Shown here in pieces: positions 1 through 7,524 of a stretch of 64,000 bases of DNA; position 1 is the first letter of the stretch; each line of letters begins with the position of its first letter. The notes under the pieces are model-generated. The model was not told where the DNA came from and ran no database searches. It saw only the letters and a list, made by a program, of their open reading frames with translations. Made by a program: the position numbers and the translations under genes. Source of the stretch: a virus; IMG/VR virus record IMGVR_UViG_3300042402_007915, positions 1-64,000 of that record; one strand, given 5' to 3'.

Positions 1-351
1 TCAGGGATTCTGAAGTGCCCACTGATAGGCTTCCATCATAGTAGCGGTACCATAACTCATCTGCTTAGGGAAATTTGGGTGTGGCCTCAAGGCGCAACTG
101 AAGACTAGTTCTAAGTTGGTTTTTTCGTTGACAAAATCTTCAGCTACTCTTGGAAATGCCAAGATGGCATTTCGATGGGCACACTCAAACGTATACCTAA
201 GATGATTGCTTTGGTTACTTGGATGAATCTCATAAGCATGAGCTGCAGCATTTACCGCAGTATAAACAGCAGCATCGAAGTTTCCTTCTTTGCACTGCTT
301 CATACAAACAAGAAGCAAATCACAGATCTTCTGCTCTTTCTTGGTGAGCAC
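1..351 (-). CDS. Hypothetical early protein, 116 aa
   Basis: Unrecognised soluble protein, last gene of a five-gene overlapping operon read right to left. I chose the GTG at 351 because it overlaps the previous stop as TAGTG and is preceded by GAGAGGT; a TTG seven codons upstream is possible. The sequence is helix-rich with several Cys and His residues but no motif I can name. The stop codon occupies bases 1-3, so the gene is complete inside the window. Confidence 0.7.
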   Translation of the reverse strand: MLTKKEQKICDLLLVCMKQCKEGNFDAAVYTAVNAAAHAYEIHPSNQSNHLRYTFECAHRNAILAFPRVAEDFVNEKTNLELVFSCALRPHPNFPKQMSYGTATMMEAYQWALQNP

Positions 352-1091
352 TACCAACCTCTCTTTGTCCAATCGATTCGGATTGGATCTTTCTTCACTG
401 CGGGTTGTTCAGGAAAAATACCTTGAGGAAGCGGTGGGTTCCCTTGAATCATCTCAGCAGTTGTGCCTTTCTGTTCTTCGGGCCACATAGCTTCCATGTA
501 TTCCACAAGACGCACACTAAGCTTTTTGGCTCTGATGTCAATGCCGTGTTGTAGTAGGAAGGCAGTACGTTCTGGCTCCAAAATGTTAACGTTAGAACAT
601 TTAATCAAATGTCCGTGGAATATACTTGTTCCTTCTCTGCTTCGAAGAGCAGCTTTAGCATGGGTTCTGTAATAGGTATATTTTGCTTGAGTGTCCTTAT
701 CCCATGCGGCTTCAAATGCGTTAAAAGTAAACAGCCAAAACTCTGTCTCGGCCAACATTTTAGTGTAACGGTCTTCACTATTAAGTTGATTGTAGCTGTC
801 AAATCCACTTTGGAGCAGATCCACGAAATCAAGAAGTTTAGATCTGATGGTCTCATAGTTGAAACCTGGAGGCAGTCTTTTGCTTTCATTGATAACAATC
901 TTCAGCTCTTCGATAAGCTTTGGATATTCGTTTGGCGAATGTAGTTGTTCGAATCTAGTGTCCAGAGCCTGTGAGGCTTCTGTCCAATTGCTTCGGTTTA
1001 GGACTTTCCCATAGCAAACATAGAGGAGAGCATGCATAGTTCCCGCAAGAGCTCGCATATTCTCAATGTACTGGCTTTCAAGGTTTTGCAC
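351..1091 (-). CDS. Hypothetical early protein, 246 aa
   Basis: Unrecognised, mostly helical protein. It starts at GTG, with GGAGAAAGC directly upstream, and overlaps the end of the preceding gene by 14 bases, which suggests translational coupling. No membrane segment or catalytic motif is visible. A run of charged residues near the C-terminus (about residues 225-246, Lys/Asp/Arg-rich) is the only compositional feature. Confidence 0.75.
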   Translation of the reverse strand: MQNLESQYIENMRALAGTMHALLYVCYGKVLNRSNWTEASQALDTRFEQLHSPNEYPKLIEELKIVINESKRLPPGFNYETIRSKLLDFVDLLQSGFDSYNQLNSEDRYTKMLAETEFWLFTFNAFEAAWDKDTQAKYTYYRTHAKAALRSREGTSIFHGHLIKCSNVNILEPERTAFLLQHGIDIRAKKLSVRLVEYMEAMWPEEQKGTTAEMIQGNPPLPQGIFPEQPAVKKDPIRIDWTKRGW

Positions 1092-1476
1092 GCTTTCTCC
1101 TATTGAGACGGTTAATGGCTAGCTTTCGAAGTTCATTGTAAATCTTCGTTGCCATCGACGAGGCCTCTTCAGGTGAAATCTTTAGGGCTTCGCAGAGCAC
1201 CTGAACTGAATAATCTGTTGAAATGGAGACGCTACAGATATCTGGATCGGCTAAGGTTTTAAGATCCGCGATTTCGGCTTGTGCTTCAATCAATAGCTTT
1301 TGAGTTTCTTCTTGGGAATGTGAACGGTTCAAATGTCCGTCCAATTTATCCAAAGCAAAGCAGATATTACCGTGCGTCAACTCCTCCGGAGTCGGGACTT
1401 TCTCGGAGCCATGATAGATAGAAGACAATACTTGCGCAGCAAAGACATAAACTGGATCTTCTCTTTTATCGGTCAT
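1078..1476 (-). CDS. Hypothetical early protein, 132 aa
   Basis: Unrecognised. The reading frame opens upstream to 1584, but the ATG at 1476 (start MTDKRED) overlaps the end of the preceding gene by 11 bases, like the other junctions in this operon, so I prefer it. The C-terminus is strongly basic (about the last ten residues contain five Arg/Lys), which would suit nucleic-acid contact; this is inference only. Confidence 0.7.
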   Translation of the reverse strand: MTDKREDPVYVFAAQVLSSIYHGSEKVPTPEELTHGNICFALDKLDGHLNRSHSQEETQKLLIEAQAEIADLKTLADPDICSVSISTDYSVQVLCEALKISPEEASSMATKIYNELRKLAINRLNRRKRAKP

Positions 1477-2014
1477 GGCTTTTAAGGGCCTCGATAAGAA
1501 GTGCCAATTCCTCACGCTCTTCATAGAACGGAAAAGCGTTCTTATCGTCTGGGTACCACTCGAAGAAATCAATAGGACTGTCATCAGTTTCGTCCATGAA
1601 GTAGTCTTCTAATTCTTTCCAGTCCCGGAAGTACCGAGGAAGATGTCCTGGTCGCTCAAGGCAGTACTTGAATCTTGGTCTCTGGTAAGAAACTTTTTGC
1701 TTGAAAGTGCCACGAGGAGCAATACTTTCGTAGCCGATGGCATTCCAAAAATAGAAGTACGTTGGGCCGTCATGAATCCAGTCCCTGAATTTGTAGATGT
1801 ATCCCAACTGAGTGTTGAGCTTCCGAGAATAAGGATTCTCCAGGTTAAGCTCACCCCTGCGGTACAAAGCTCCGGATGATTCAGGAACGTAGGTAATACA
1901 AAACTTCAGAGCGATCCTCTCATCGGTGCAGCTCCACTGGCCTTGTCCGGCATCGTAAACGAAAGGAATATCTTGAGAGGCAACAAGCACGGTTTGCTGA
2001 GAACCTTGGCTCAC
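1466..2014 (-). CDS. Hypothetical protein, paralog of the next gene upstream
   Basis: 182 aa. The start is a GTG that shares bases with the stop of the upstream gene (GTGA overlap), with GGAAAGAAA as ribosome binding site. The C-terminal half has the pattern RYFRDWKELEDYF followed by SPIDF, matching RYFRNLEELEKYF and IPIDF in the neighbour at 2011-2448. The two therefore look like diverged tandem copies. Function unknown; rich in aromatic residues, suggesting a compact beta-rich domain. Confidence 0.75.
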   Translation of the reverse strand: MSQGSQQTVLVASQDIPFVYDAGQGQWSCTDERIALKFCITYVPESSGALYRRGELNLENPYSRKLNTQLGYIYKFRDWIHDGPTYFYFWNAIGYESIAPRGTFKQKVSYQRPRFKYCLERPGHLPRYFRDWKELEDYFMDETDDSPIDFFEWYPDDKNAFPFYEEREELALLIEALKSHDR

Positions 2015-2448
2015 TTTCTTTCCACGAGGCGCTTGATCATTTGGAGAATCTGGTCTTGCTCGACAAGGGAGACTCTTCCCTCTGGGCAATCGAAATCAAT
2101 CGGAATCTCAAGCGTGTCTAGCTTAAAGTATTTTTCAAGCTCTTCAAGATTTCGGAAATAACGCAAAGGTTCAGTGCCCATCTCAAGGATGTATCGGAAT
2201 GCCATAGGTTCTGTTGTGTTCATGAAAATCGTACTGCGAAAATTACTTTGCATAGTAGTGATTTCTTCTTCTGAAAAGATGATTGGGTTTTCATAAACCA
2301 AAAGAGCTCCATAACGAGTCTGCTTGTTGTTGAAATGTACCCAAGCAATATCGAGATTACCACTGACGAATGCAAGTCCGGCTGAGGGGAGCAGGCACTT
2401 GAGGTGATATTCTCTCAGGGGCGGAGGTCTCTGAAGGTCAGTTGACAC
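2011..2448 (-). CDS. Hypothetical protein, tandem paralog of 1466-2014
   Basis: 145 aa, GTG start (MSTDLQ) preceded by AGGTGA. Shares the RYFR-x2-ELE-x-YF and PIDF blocks with the following gene, at about residues 95-118, and ends in a Lys/Arg-rich helix. Nothing links it to a characterised family. It is the first confident gene of the five-gene operon that ends at base 1. Confidence 0.75.
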   Translation of the reverse strand: MSTDLQRPPPLREYHLKCLLPSAGLAFVSGNLDIAWVHFNNKQTRYGALLVYENPIIFSEEEITTMQSNFRSTIFMNTTEPMAFRYILEMGTEPLRYFRNLEELEKYFKLDTLEIPIDFDCPEGRVSLVEQDQILQMIKRLVERK

Positions 2449-2451
2449 TGT

Positions 2452-2658
2452 TCACCTACACACGGTTAAGCATTCTTTACTTTGACAATCTTTGAGCCGC
2501 CAACATTGACGCCTAGAACTGTCGAGACCAATGTACTCCCAAGGATAAGGGACCTTAGGAACTCGTATTGGTTTATTAGTTAGGTTTTGGTAATAGAAGA
2601 TTGCAGCTAATACAAGTATGAAAAGAAGTGAGAATTCTTCGAAAGTCTTGCGTTTCGT
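2452..2658 (-). CDS. Possible small membrane/Cys-rich protein with ACG start
   Basis: A 68-codon open frame has protein-like composition: a basic N-terminus, one hydrophobic segment (LLFILVLAAIFYY, about residues 10-22), then a Cys-rich tail with four Cys spaced 5, 4 and 4 residues apart. No ATG, GTG or TTG exists at its beginning, but an ACG lies five bases after GGAG, exactly where a start codon would be. Its stop overlaps the ribosome binding site of the next gene. It may use a rare start, be a mutated start, or not be translated. Confidence 0.35.
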   Translation of the reverse strand, partial: TKRKTFEEFSLLFILVLAAIFYYQNLTNKPIRVPKVPYPWEYIGLDSSRRQCWRLKDCQSKECLTVCR

Positions 2659-2768
2659 TTTTGCTCCGGCTTAGTAGCCCGCTTGCAGCGGGCTCCAGTC
2701 AAACCCGACGCCTGTTTCTTGGGGTGGAGGGGCCGATACCCCACCCGGAGTTCGGCCCCTCGTTTCGC

Positions 2769-3323
2769 CTACACGATGGTGTTCAGGATGATGGACACCC
2801 TGGTTCCCCTTCTGTGCCAGGCGTAGTGGCTTGGCCCCTGCTCTTCTTTTCCCTCGAAGAGGGTGGTGCAGGGTATTGAGATGGGTACTCGGCGTTGGTA
2901 TGGGATTTCTTCCAGGTGAACGCGGAGTTTTCCTTCGGTGAAGTCACCGAGAGGAAGAATGACGGTTTGCCCCTTGTTGGATTTGGGGTCTTTGTGCCGT
3001 CCAACTTCTGCGCCAGGTCTGTATACCTGGACGAAGAGGCAGTTGAACCTTTGTTCGTGACCCAAGAGCGCTTCAATCCATTCTTTCATACGAATGCCCG
3101 CTACACGAATCGCGGGTGGGGACTTGCGGCCCCTACCATATCCTTCGCCGAAAGCGGTGAACCGGAAGTCGCCGAGGAAGCTGGGAGAAGTGCCGAGCTT
3201 TAGGCTCTTTATTTCCTCCAGGACCGCAGTCTCTTCCTCTTCGGTGAGGATTGGCTCTGACCCGACGAAGGTCAGAGCTTTGTGGTGCCGCGAGAGACGC
3301 GTCATGTAATCGAAGTCCACCAT
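2769..3323 (-). CDS. AlkB-like Fe(II)/2-oxoglutarate-dependent dioxygenase
   Basis: 184 aa, the usual length of a minimal AlkB domain. Visible motifs: the fold's FNxLFVQVYRPG strand, the iron-binding HKD (HxD) at about residue 118, a distal His in HYAWH, and the RGTRVSIILNT segment carrying the Arg pair that binds 2-oxoglutarate. AlkB proteins oxidatively remove alkyl groups from nucleobases; relatives hydroxylate bases or proteins. In this phage it could repair alkylated or otherwise marked DNA or RNA, or help modify phage DNA. The fold is clear, the substrate is not. It lies one gene upstream of the 3327-3837 pair's end with no overlap and is followed by a strong hairpin. Confidence 0.88.
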   Translation of the reverse strand: MVDFDYMTRLSRHHKALTFVGSEPILTEEEETAVLEEIKSLKLGTSPSFLGDFRFTAFGEGYGRGRKSPPAIRVAGIRMKEWIEALLGHEQRFNCLFVQVYRPGAEVGRHKDPKSNKGQTVILPLGDFTEGKLRVHLEEIPYQRRVPISIPCTTLFEGKEEQGPSHYAWHRRGTRVSIILNTIV

Positions 3324-3326
3324 TAC

Positions 3327-3584
3327 TCACACTCCCTGCAGCGCTGCTTCGAGTTGGTCGAGCAACGCTGCTTTGAGGTTTAGGTCCCAGACTTTGGCGA
3401 TGAGGTCTGAGATTGCATTGAAGCCTTCTTCGTCGTTGCAAGTAAGGACTTTTTGGATTAGTCCGTTTTTGTCGACCAGGTATGTAGCTCCTGGAAGTTC
3501 CTGGAGTTGTTCTATGGTTGTGGATTCCGAGAGGAGGTGAGGCGATTCACCTTGTCTGCACCAGAATAGTTTAGAGCGAGACAA
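3327..3584 (-). CDS. Hypothetical protein, 85 aa
   Basis: Unrecognised small soluble protein. Two starts are possible: TTG at 3584, five bases after GGAGAG, or ATG at 3605 with no obvious ribosome binding site; I prefer the TTG. It overlaps the end of the upstream membrane-protein gene by 14 bases and ends three bases before the dioxygenase start, so the three are probably co-transcribed. Leu/Ala-rich C-terminal helix. Confidence 0.6.
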   Translation of the reverse strand: MSRSKLFWCRQGESPHLLSESTTIEQLQELPGATYLVDKNGLIQKVLTCNDEEGFNAISDLIAKVWDLNLKAALLDQLEAALQGV

Positions 3585-3837
3585 TAAACTCTCCTGCCAT
3601 CGCAATGAGACATCCCATTGAGATTAGTATTAGTGTTAGAAGTGGTAGGACCAATGCTGGGTTTGGTGTTGGTCCTTGAGGAATAGAAGTAGGCGCCGTT
3701 TTAAGTGGTGCTGTGGCTCGAACTGGCTTTGGGAATAGTTCTGCATCTGTTGGATGTGCCCAATCCCACAGAATCTGGCATGGGACATATACGGCGGTGA
3801 AAGCCGTTAGGGAGATGAGAACGATGAAGGCGTTCAC
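3571..3837 (-). CDS. Small membrane protein, two hydrophobic segments
   Basis: 88 aa. An N-terminal hydrophobic stretch (about residues 3-20) and a C-terminal one (about 66-84) flank a Pro/Thr-rich middle. The likely topology is a hairpin with a short extra-membrane loop. Such small membrane proteins are common in phage early regions; no specific role can be assigned. First gene of the short operon leading to the AlkB-like enzyme. Confidence 0.7.
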   Translation of the reverse strand: MNAFIVLISLTAFTAVYVPCQILWDWAHPTDAELFPKPVRATAPLKTAPTSIPQGPTPNPALVLPLLTLILISMGCLIAMAGEFIVSL

Positions 3838-3839
3838 GA

Positions 3840-3888
3840 AAGAAGGCCCCTCTACCTCTTTTTTAGGGAGATAGAGGGGCAGCTCCCC
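3840..3888 (-). terminator. Factor-independent terminator of the 3889-4635 gene
   Basis: On the - strand GCCCCTCTATCTC pairs with GAGGTAGAGGGGC and is followed by CTTCTTTC, immediately after the stop codon. Confidence 0.75.
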
Positions 3889-4635
3889 TTAGAAGGGGAT
3901 TTCGTCGGCGTTGGCGTCGGGGGCCGTGACCTCTTCGTGCTTCGCCGTGCTGGTCTGGGTCGGCGCGGGGGTGCTCGTGGGGACACCGCCGAGCACGAAG
4001 GCGTCGAACGCCTTGGACCGGGCGTTGCGGAACGCCAGGCCCCGACGCGCCCCCTCAGGGGCCGCTTGCACGGTGTCGTCCAGCTCCAGGATCAGCGCCT
4101 CGCTCATGTTGAGGTCGGCCATGATGGTGGCCAAGCTCTCCATGTTGGCGGCCCCCATGATGCGGCTCTGGGGGGTGGCCTCCGTGGTGCCCGCGGTGCT
4201 GGCCTTGGGCCGCCGCTCGGACAGGACCTCGTCGAAGGCCTGGGCGATGACGACGGCGTTCGGGCCGTTGAGCCAGATGACGGTGTCGCCGAGCGAGCCG
4301 CGGCCCGTCGGGTTGACGCTGGTCTGGGCGTTGAGGGCCATGCCCACGACCTTGCGGGCGGGCTGGTTCTCCCGCGCCGGCTGGTCCCGCTGGACCGAGC
4401 CGAGGTTGAGCTTCTGCGTGAGGAGCCAGCAGAAGACGTTTGCGGCCCGCGCAGCGGCGGCCTTGGGGATGCCGTCGGCGCCGTAGCGGTAGCCGAGGAG
4501 GTCACCGCCGTTGCGGTTCTCGATTCGAGCGCCGAGCAACGACAGCAGCGTGGCAGGCTGCGGTCCCTCGACGGGGATGGTGGTGGCGCCAACTTCGCGG
4601 ATGGCGGTCACGGCTTCGGTCTTGGTGAGGCTCAT
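3889..4635 (-). CDS. GC-rich protein with SSB-like C-terminal tail
   Basis: 248 aa, visibly richer in G and C at third positions than the flanking operons. No catalytic motif recognised. The protein has a folded-looking N-terminal two-thirds, a Thr/Pro/Ala-rich linker (about residues 215-235) and ends in an acidic tail DANADEIPF. A disordered linker plus D-D/E-hydrophobic-P-F is the layout of bacterial single-stranded-DNA-binding protein (SSB), whose tip docks onto many replication and repair enzymes. I cannot see a convincing OB fold, so it may be a divergent ssDNA-binding protein or a decoy carrying only the docking tip. It has its own terminator. Confidence 0.75.
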   Translation of the reverse strand: MSLTKTEAVTAIREVGATTIPVEGPQPATLLSLLGARIENRNGGDLLGYRYGADGIPKAAAARAANVFCWLLTQKLNLGSVQRDQPARENQPARKVVGMALNAQTSVNPTGRGSLGDTVIWLNGPNAVVIAQAFDEVLSERRPKASTAGTTEATPQSRIMGAANMESLATIMADLNMSEALILELDDTVQAAPEGARRGLAFRNARSKAFDAFVLGGVPTSTPAPTQTSTAKHEEVTAPDANADEIPF

Positions 4636-4744
4636 TTTCTTTGCCTTTGAGGGGGTTGCTGGCCCCTCGTTTTGAGGGCTGACCCCTCTCTTTTTTCTTT
4701 CGAAGGACTTATTCCTCCACGGAACTAACGCGCCGAAGGCGCAC

Positions 4745-4785
4745 GAAACAAACCCCCTCCCACTTGCGTGAGAGGGGGTCGGGGA
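4745..4785 (-). terminator. Terminator after the 4786-5061 gene
   Basis: ACCCCCTCTCACGC pairs with GTGGGAGGGGGT on the - strand and is followed by TTGTTTCG. Confidence 0.8.
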
Positions 4786-5061
4786 CTACTGCGCGGCTGC
4801 GGCAGCCGCCCCATCGGTGCGGCCCTTGCGACGGGCCCACTCGATGAAGGCGAGCTTGTAGGTGTCAATCGACGCCGAGCTGATGAGCCCGAGCGCCACG
4901 CCCAGCAACAGGACCGGCATCACGACATACATCGCGATTTCGATCATCCAATCGATGCCCCAGGCGTAGATGACGCCTGCGATCAGTCCCAGGCCAAGTG
5001 CGGCCTTGAGCGTTGCCAGAGTGCCCCCCGAGAGGGACACCTGCTCAGAGGGGCGCTCCAT
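4786..5061 (-). CDS. Small membrane protein, two membrane segments
   Basis: 91 aa. Hydrophobic segments at about residues 17-35 and 41-62, then a basic stretch (WARRKGR) and an Ala-rich end. Its ATG shares one base with the upstream gene's TGA (TGATG), so the two are translationally coupled; the upstream product is a coiled-coil protein, so they may form a membrane-anchored pair. Role unknown. Confidence 0.75.
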   Translation of the reverse strand: MERPSEQVSLSGGTLATLKAALGLGLIAGVIYAWGIDWMIEIAMYVVMPVLLLGVALGLISSASIDTYKLAFIEWARRKGRTDGAAAAAAQ

Positions 5062-5873
5062 CAGGACGCCTGCGTGCTGGCGGCGCTGGCCGCAGCCTCG
5101 ATCTTGGCCTTGGCCGCGCGGGTGGAGATGGCCGCACCGAGGATGCTCCCCACCTGGACCCGCTCCGGGTTGTTCGAGCTGCGCACGTTGACGCCCAGGT
5201 CGCTGATGCGCGACCAGAACGCCAGGAGGTCATCGCCCGCCTTGCCGGTGGGCACGGCGTAGCTGCCGTCGGGTTGACGCATGAGCTCGGCGACCCCGGA
5301 GAGCCGGGGCTTGCCAAGCACCTCGATCGTGGGCATGAGCGCCCCGTTGCGGCCGGTGAGGGCCGTGTAGAGGGTGGCGCGGGCCTGGTAGATGGCGTCC
5401 CCGGCGGCCCGGACCACGGCGTTGTCGCCCCGGTACTTGACGGCCTTGCCGTCGGGGCCGGTGGGGAGCACCCCCTTCCGGATCGCCGAGATGAAGTTCA
5501 TGTTCTCCCGGTGCGGGCGGAAGTCCGCCCGGAGCTGCTGGATCTGCTCGATCAGCTTGGCCCGCTCGGTGTCGAGCTTGTCGAGCTCGCTCTGCAGGGT
5601 CTTCGCGACGGTCGCCTCGGCCTTGCTCGTGCCGAGCCCCTTCAGCTGCTGGTACTTCTCGTTCCGGCCCTCGTTGAGGGCGTCGATCTCCGCCTGCTTG
5701 GCGTCGATGACCGCTTTGGCCGCGTTCGCGGTCAGCTCGAGGTTCTTGAACGTCGGCTCCGCGGCCGAGGCCGCCTGCTCGACCACGCTGTCGTGGGCGG
5801 CGAGCGCGGTCAGGAGGGGGAGCATGATCCGGGTGAAGTTGACGTTCGGCTTGGGGGTGTTGGTCTTGGACAT
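5061..5873 (-). CDS. Coiled-coil protein, GC-rich
   Basis: 270 aa starting at MSKTNTPK; the frame is open to 5939 but those codons cover a leader hairpin (GGCC-UUCG-CGCC type). Residues about 50-125 form a long charged heptad-like region, and the C-terminus is a globular-looking segment ending in Ala/Ser-rich helices. No known family. High GC and long coiled coil suggest a structural or scaffold-like early protein, possibly partnered with the coupled membrane protein downstream. Confidence 0.72.
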   Translation of the reverse strand: MSKTNTPKPNVNFTRIMLPLLTALAAHDSVVEQAASAAEPTFKNLELTANAAKAVIDAKQAEIDALNEGRNEKYQQLKGLGTSKAEATVAKTLQSELDKLDTERAKLIEQIQQLRADFRPHRENMNFISAIRKGVLPTGPDGKAVKYRGDNAVVRAAGDAIYQARATLYTALTGRNGALMPTIEVLGKPRLSGVAELMRQPDGSYAVPTGKAGDDLLAFWSRISDLGVNVRSSNNPERVQVGSILGAAISTRAAKAKIEAAASAASTQAS

Positions 5874-5963
5874 GGTGTAACCCGTGGGGGGCGCGAAGGC
5901 CCCGGTATTTTTTTTGCGCAATGAGGGACAACCCCTCACGGAACCAAAGCGCCGAAGGCGCAG

Positions 5964-5990
5964 GCCAAGGCTGACGAAGTCAGCCTTGGC
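5964..5990 (-). terminator. Perfect 12-bp hairpin after the macrodomain gene
   Basis: GCCAAGGCTGAC and GTCAGCCTTGGC flank a short TTC loop immediately after the stop codon. There is no clear T run next to it, but a second UUCG hairpin followed by TTTGG lies just downstream, so either may stop transcription or shield the 3' end. Confidence 0.5.
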
Positions 5991-6434
5991 TTATCGAAGG
6001 AGGTAGACCGTGAGAGGTGAGTCTTGGAAGATTTTGATAATCTCTTGTTTGATTTCCCCGTAGTCTAATCCACCCAATCCGCAACCCATTGGTGGGATAG
6101 AGATTGAAGAGGCGAGCTTAAGTTGAAACGCCTTGTCACTTCGCTCTCTTAAGGTTTGAAGGGCTTTTACGACCCATTCTTTTTGGGACGGGTACTTCCA
6201 GTGCCGCTTTGTAGCGGCGTTGGCGATGTATCTTCCACAAACCGCATAGATGACTACGTCGCCAGGCTTATACTTCCCAGCCTTACAGTCTCGGCGATAG
6301 AGCTGGAACATATCTGGATAGTGTTCTTTGTAGAACTTAGCCAGTCCTGCGCCCATGACGCCAACACAGTTGACTGTGTTGACTTCGATGTCAGCACCTG
6401 TTTGGGTGATGTTGGCTACCTCGATGAATGGCAT
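5991..6434 (-). CDS. Macrodomain protein, DarG/TARG1-type ADP-ribosyl hydrolase candidate
   Basis: 147 aa, about one macrodomain. Start at MPFIEV because GGAGGTG lies eight bases upstream. Visible family features: VNTVNCVGVMGAGLA (the ADP-ribose-binding loop after the first strands), YPDMFQLYRRDC, a KPGDVVIY strand, WKYPSQKEWV, and the IPPMGCGLGGLDY loop that binds the distal ribose and phosphate. This loop set matches the macrodomains that remove ADP-ribose from DNA thymidine (DarG, the antitoxin of DarT) and from proteins (TARG1). In a phage the expected job is to erase ADP-ribose that DarT-type defence places on phage DNA. No DarT-like toxin is visible nearby, so this is unlikely to be a toxin-antitoxin pair. 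Confidence 0.88.
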   Translation of the reverse strand: MPFIEVANITQTGADIEVNTVNCVGVMGAGLAKFYKEHYPDMFQLYRRDCKAGKYKPGDVVIYAVCGRYIANAATKRHWKYPSQKEWVVKALQTLRERSDKAFQLKLASSISIPPMGCGLGGLDYGEIKQEIIKIFQDSPLTVYLLR

Positions 6435-6499
6435 GCACACCTCCGCGGAAAACAAAGGGCGACGCCCTGTTGGCGTCGCCCGTACTGCTGAGGTTGAGC

Positions 6500-6727
6500 T
6501 TACTTCCGCATTCCCCAGCCAGAACCCGCTCCCTGTGCCGAGACGAGGAACCCCTTGGGGCGGCGAACGACGTTGGCCTGAATGGCTTTGCGTTGTTCGT
6601 CCTGTTGCGCGGCGTTCTGCGCCGCACAAACTTTCTGGAGCCTCCAGGAATCGTCTTTGCCGCCGTATTGCTCCTGGATAAGAGCGGCCCGTTCGTCGGG
6701 CGTGATCGGTTGGCGTTTGCGTGCCAT
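6500..6727 (-). CDS. Small basic hypothetical protein
   Basis: 75 aa, strongly basic at both ends and Gln/Ala-rich in the middle (VCAAQNAAQQDEQRKA). Its ATG overlaps the stop of the small membrane gene upstream (TAATG), so it is translated from the same message. Composition would suit RNA or DNA binding; no family recognised. Confidence 0.7.
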   Translation of the reverse strand: MARKRQPITPDERAALIQEQYGGKDDSWRLQKVCAAQNAAQQDEQRKAIQANVVRRPKGFLVSAQGAGSGWGMRK

Positions 6728-6903
6728 TAGAGCACCTCACACAAGTCTGCTGGCGAGTAGTCCAGCAGGATAAGGACAAGGAAGAGTGCTGCTACTCCCA
6801 GCACAATGAGGTTGGTGAAGGTGGGCTCTTTGATGACAGCCACGAGGCTGTACCAGAAGAACGCTGCCCACGCGAACAGGCCGGTAAGGAAGATGATGAG
6901 CAT
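6727..6903 (-). CDS. 58-aa membrane protein
   Basis: Begins MLIIFLTGLFAWAAFFWY and contains two hydrophobic helices (about residues 1-22 and 33-50) with an acidic C-terminus. GGAAGAG lies eight bases before the ATG, and the stop overlaps the next start. Short enough to be missed by length cut-offs. Likely an inner-membrane peptide of unknown role. Confidence 0.72.
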   Translation of the reverse strand: MLIIFLTGLFAWAAFFWYSLVAVIKEPTFTNLIVLGVAALFLVLILLDYSPADLCEVL

Positions 6904-6919
6904 TGGCTGCTCTTCCTGT

Positions 6920-7429
6920 TCAAGGACAAACCTTGACGCTGGTGGTCTGGATGAGGGAAGTGAAGTTGACCTTTGGACAGGCCAGCTTGTACCACACCTC
7001 GTTGTTGATAGAGACGCGCATGGTCTCGCCGTCTACGGCGGCCATCAGCTTCTGGGCCTTGATGCCACTTTCAAGGAACATCTGGCGGCCATGCTCTGCT
7101 TGGTTGCAGAGCTTCTTTTCTTTGACGTTCTTGGTTTTGTGGTTTTCGGCGATCCTTTTGATCTCGAAGCATACGATGGTGCCGTTGACGGAAAGAATCG
7201 CGTCAACGTTTTGTTTTTCGGTGTTGTCCAGGTGCAGGGTCGCACCGACTCCCAACACCTTGATGGGCGAGAGGAACATCTCTTGGATTGCAAGCAATCC
7301 CCGTGCGATCAGTCCGGCTTCTTTGTCGGACGAGATGGCGGCGAGGAGCGCAGCCTCTTTGATGGACAGCCCCGAAACGGTAACGATCTGCTTGGGACTC
7401 TGCTGACGACCACCAATAACGATTTGCAT
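6920..7429 (-). CDS. Possible PD-(D/E)xK-like nuclease
   Basis: 169 aa. The segment NVDAILSVNGTIVCFEIKR (about residues 74-92) has the spacing of a PD-(D/E)xK core: Asp, a turn, then E-x-K on the next strand, followed by a Lys-rich helix. A conserved-looking Gln/Glu helix (NQAEHGRQMF) follows, as in several restriction-like folds. The call rests on one motif and could be wrong. The start has GAGGT six bases upstream. First gene of a small operon with the two genes that follow. Confidence 0.55.
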   Translation of the reverse strand: MQIVIGGRQQSPKQIVTVSGLSIKEAALLAAISSDKEAGLIARGLLAIQEMFLSPIKVLGVGATLHLDNTEKQNVDAILSVNGTIVCFEIKRIAENHKTKNVKEKKLCNQAEHGRQMFLESGIKAQKLMAAVDGETMRVSINNEVWYKLACPKVNFTSLIQTTSVKVCP

Positions 7430-7448
7430 AGTTATACCTCGAGGAATA

Positions 7449-7467
7449 GTAGAACTGCATGTTCTAC
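7449..7467 (-). promoter_or_regulatory. Leader inverted repeat upstream of 6920-7429
   Basis: GTAGAAC and GTTCTAC flank TGCAT, a perfect 7-bp inverted repeat just upstream of the ribosome binding site. It may be an RNA leader hairpin or an operator. Confidence 0.4.
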
Positions 7468-7489
7468 CGAATAGAAGCCGCGAAGCGGC

Positions 7490-7519
7490 GGGTAAACGAA
7501 AGGCCCCCTTTCGGGGGCC
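7490..7519 (-). terminator. Terminator after the 7525-7746 gene
   Basis: GGCCCCCGAAAGGGGGCC on the - strand followed by TTTCGTTT, directly after the stop codon. Confidence 0.8.
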
Positions 7520-7524
7520 ATGTG

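Noticed and set aside
5013-5924. Long + strand ORF of 303 codons
   Set aside because: Antisense shadow of the GC-rich 5061-5873 gene; no ribosome binding site.
5991-6434. DarTG toxin-antitoxin pair
   Set aside because: Only the macrodomain is present; no adjacent gene shows a DarT ADP-ribosyltransferase pattern.
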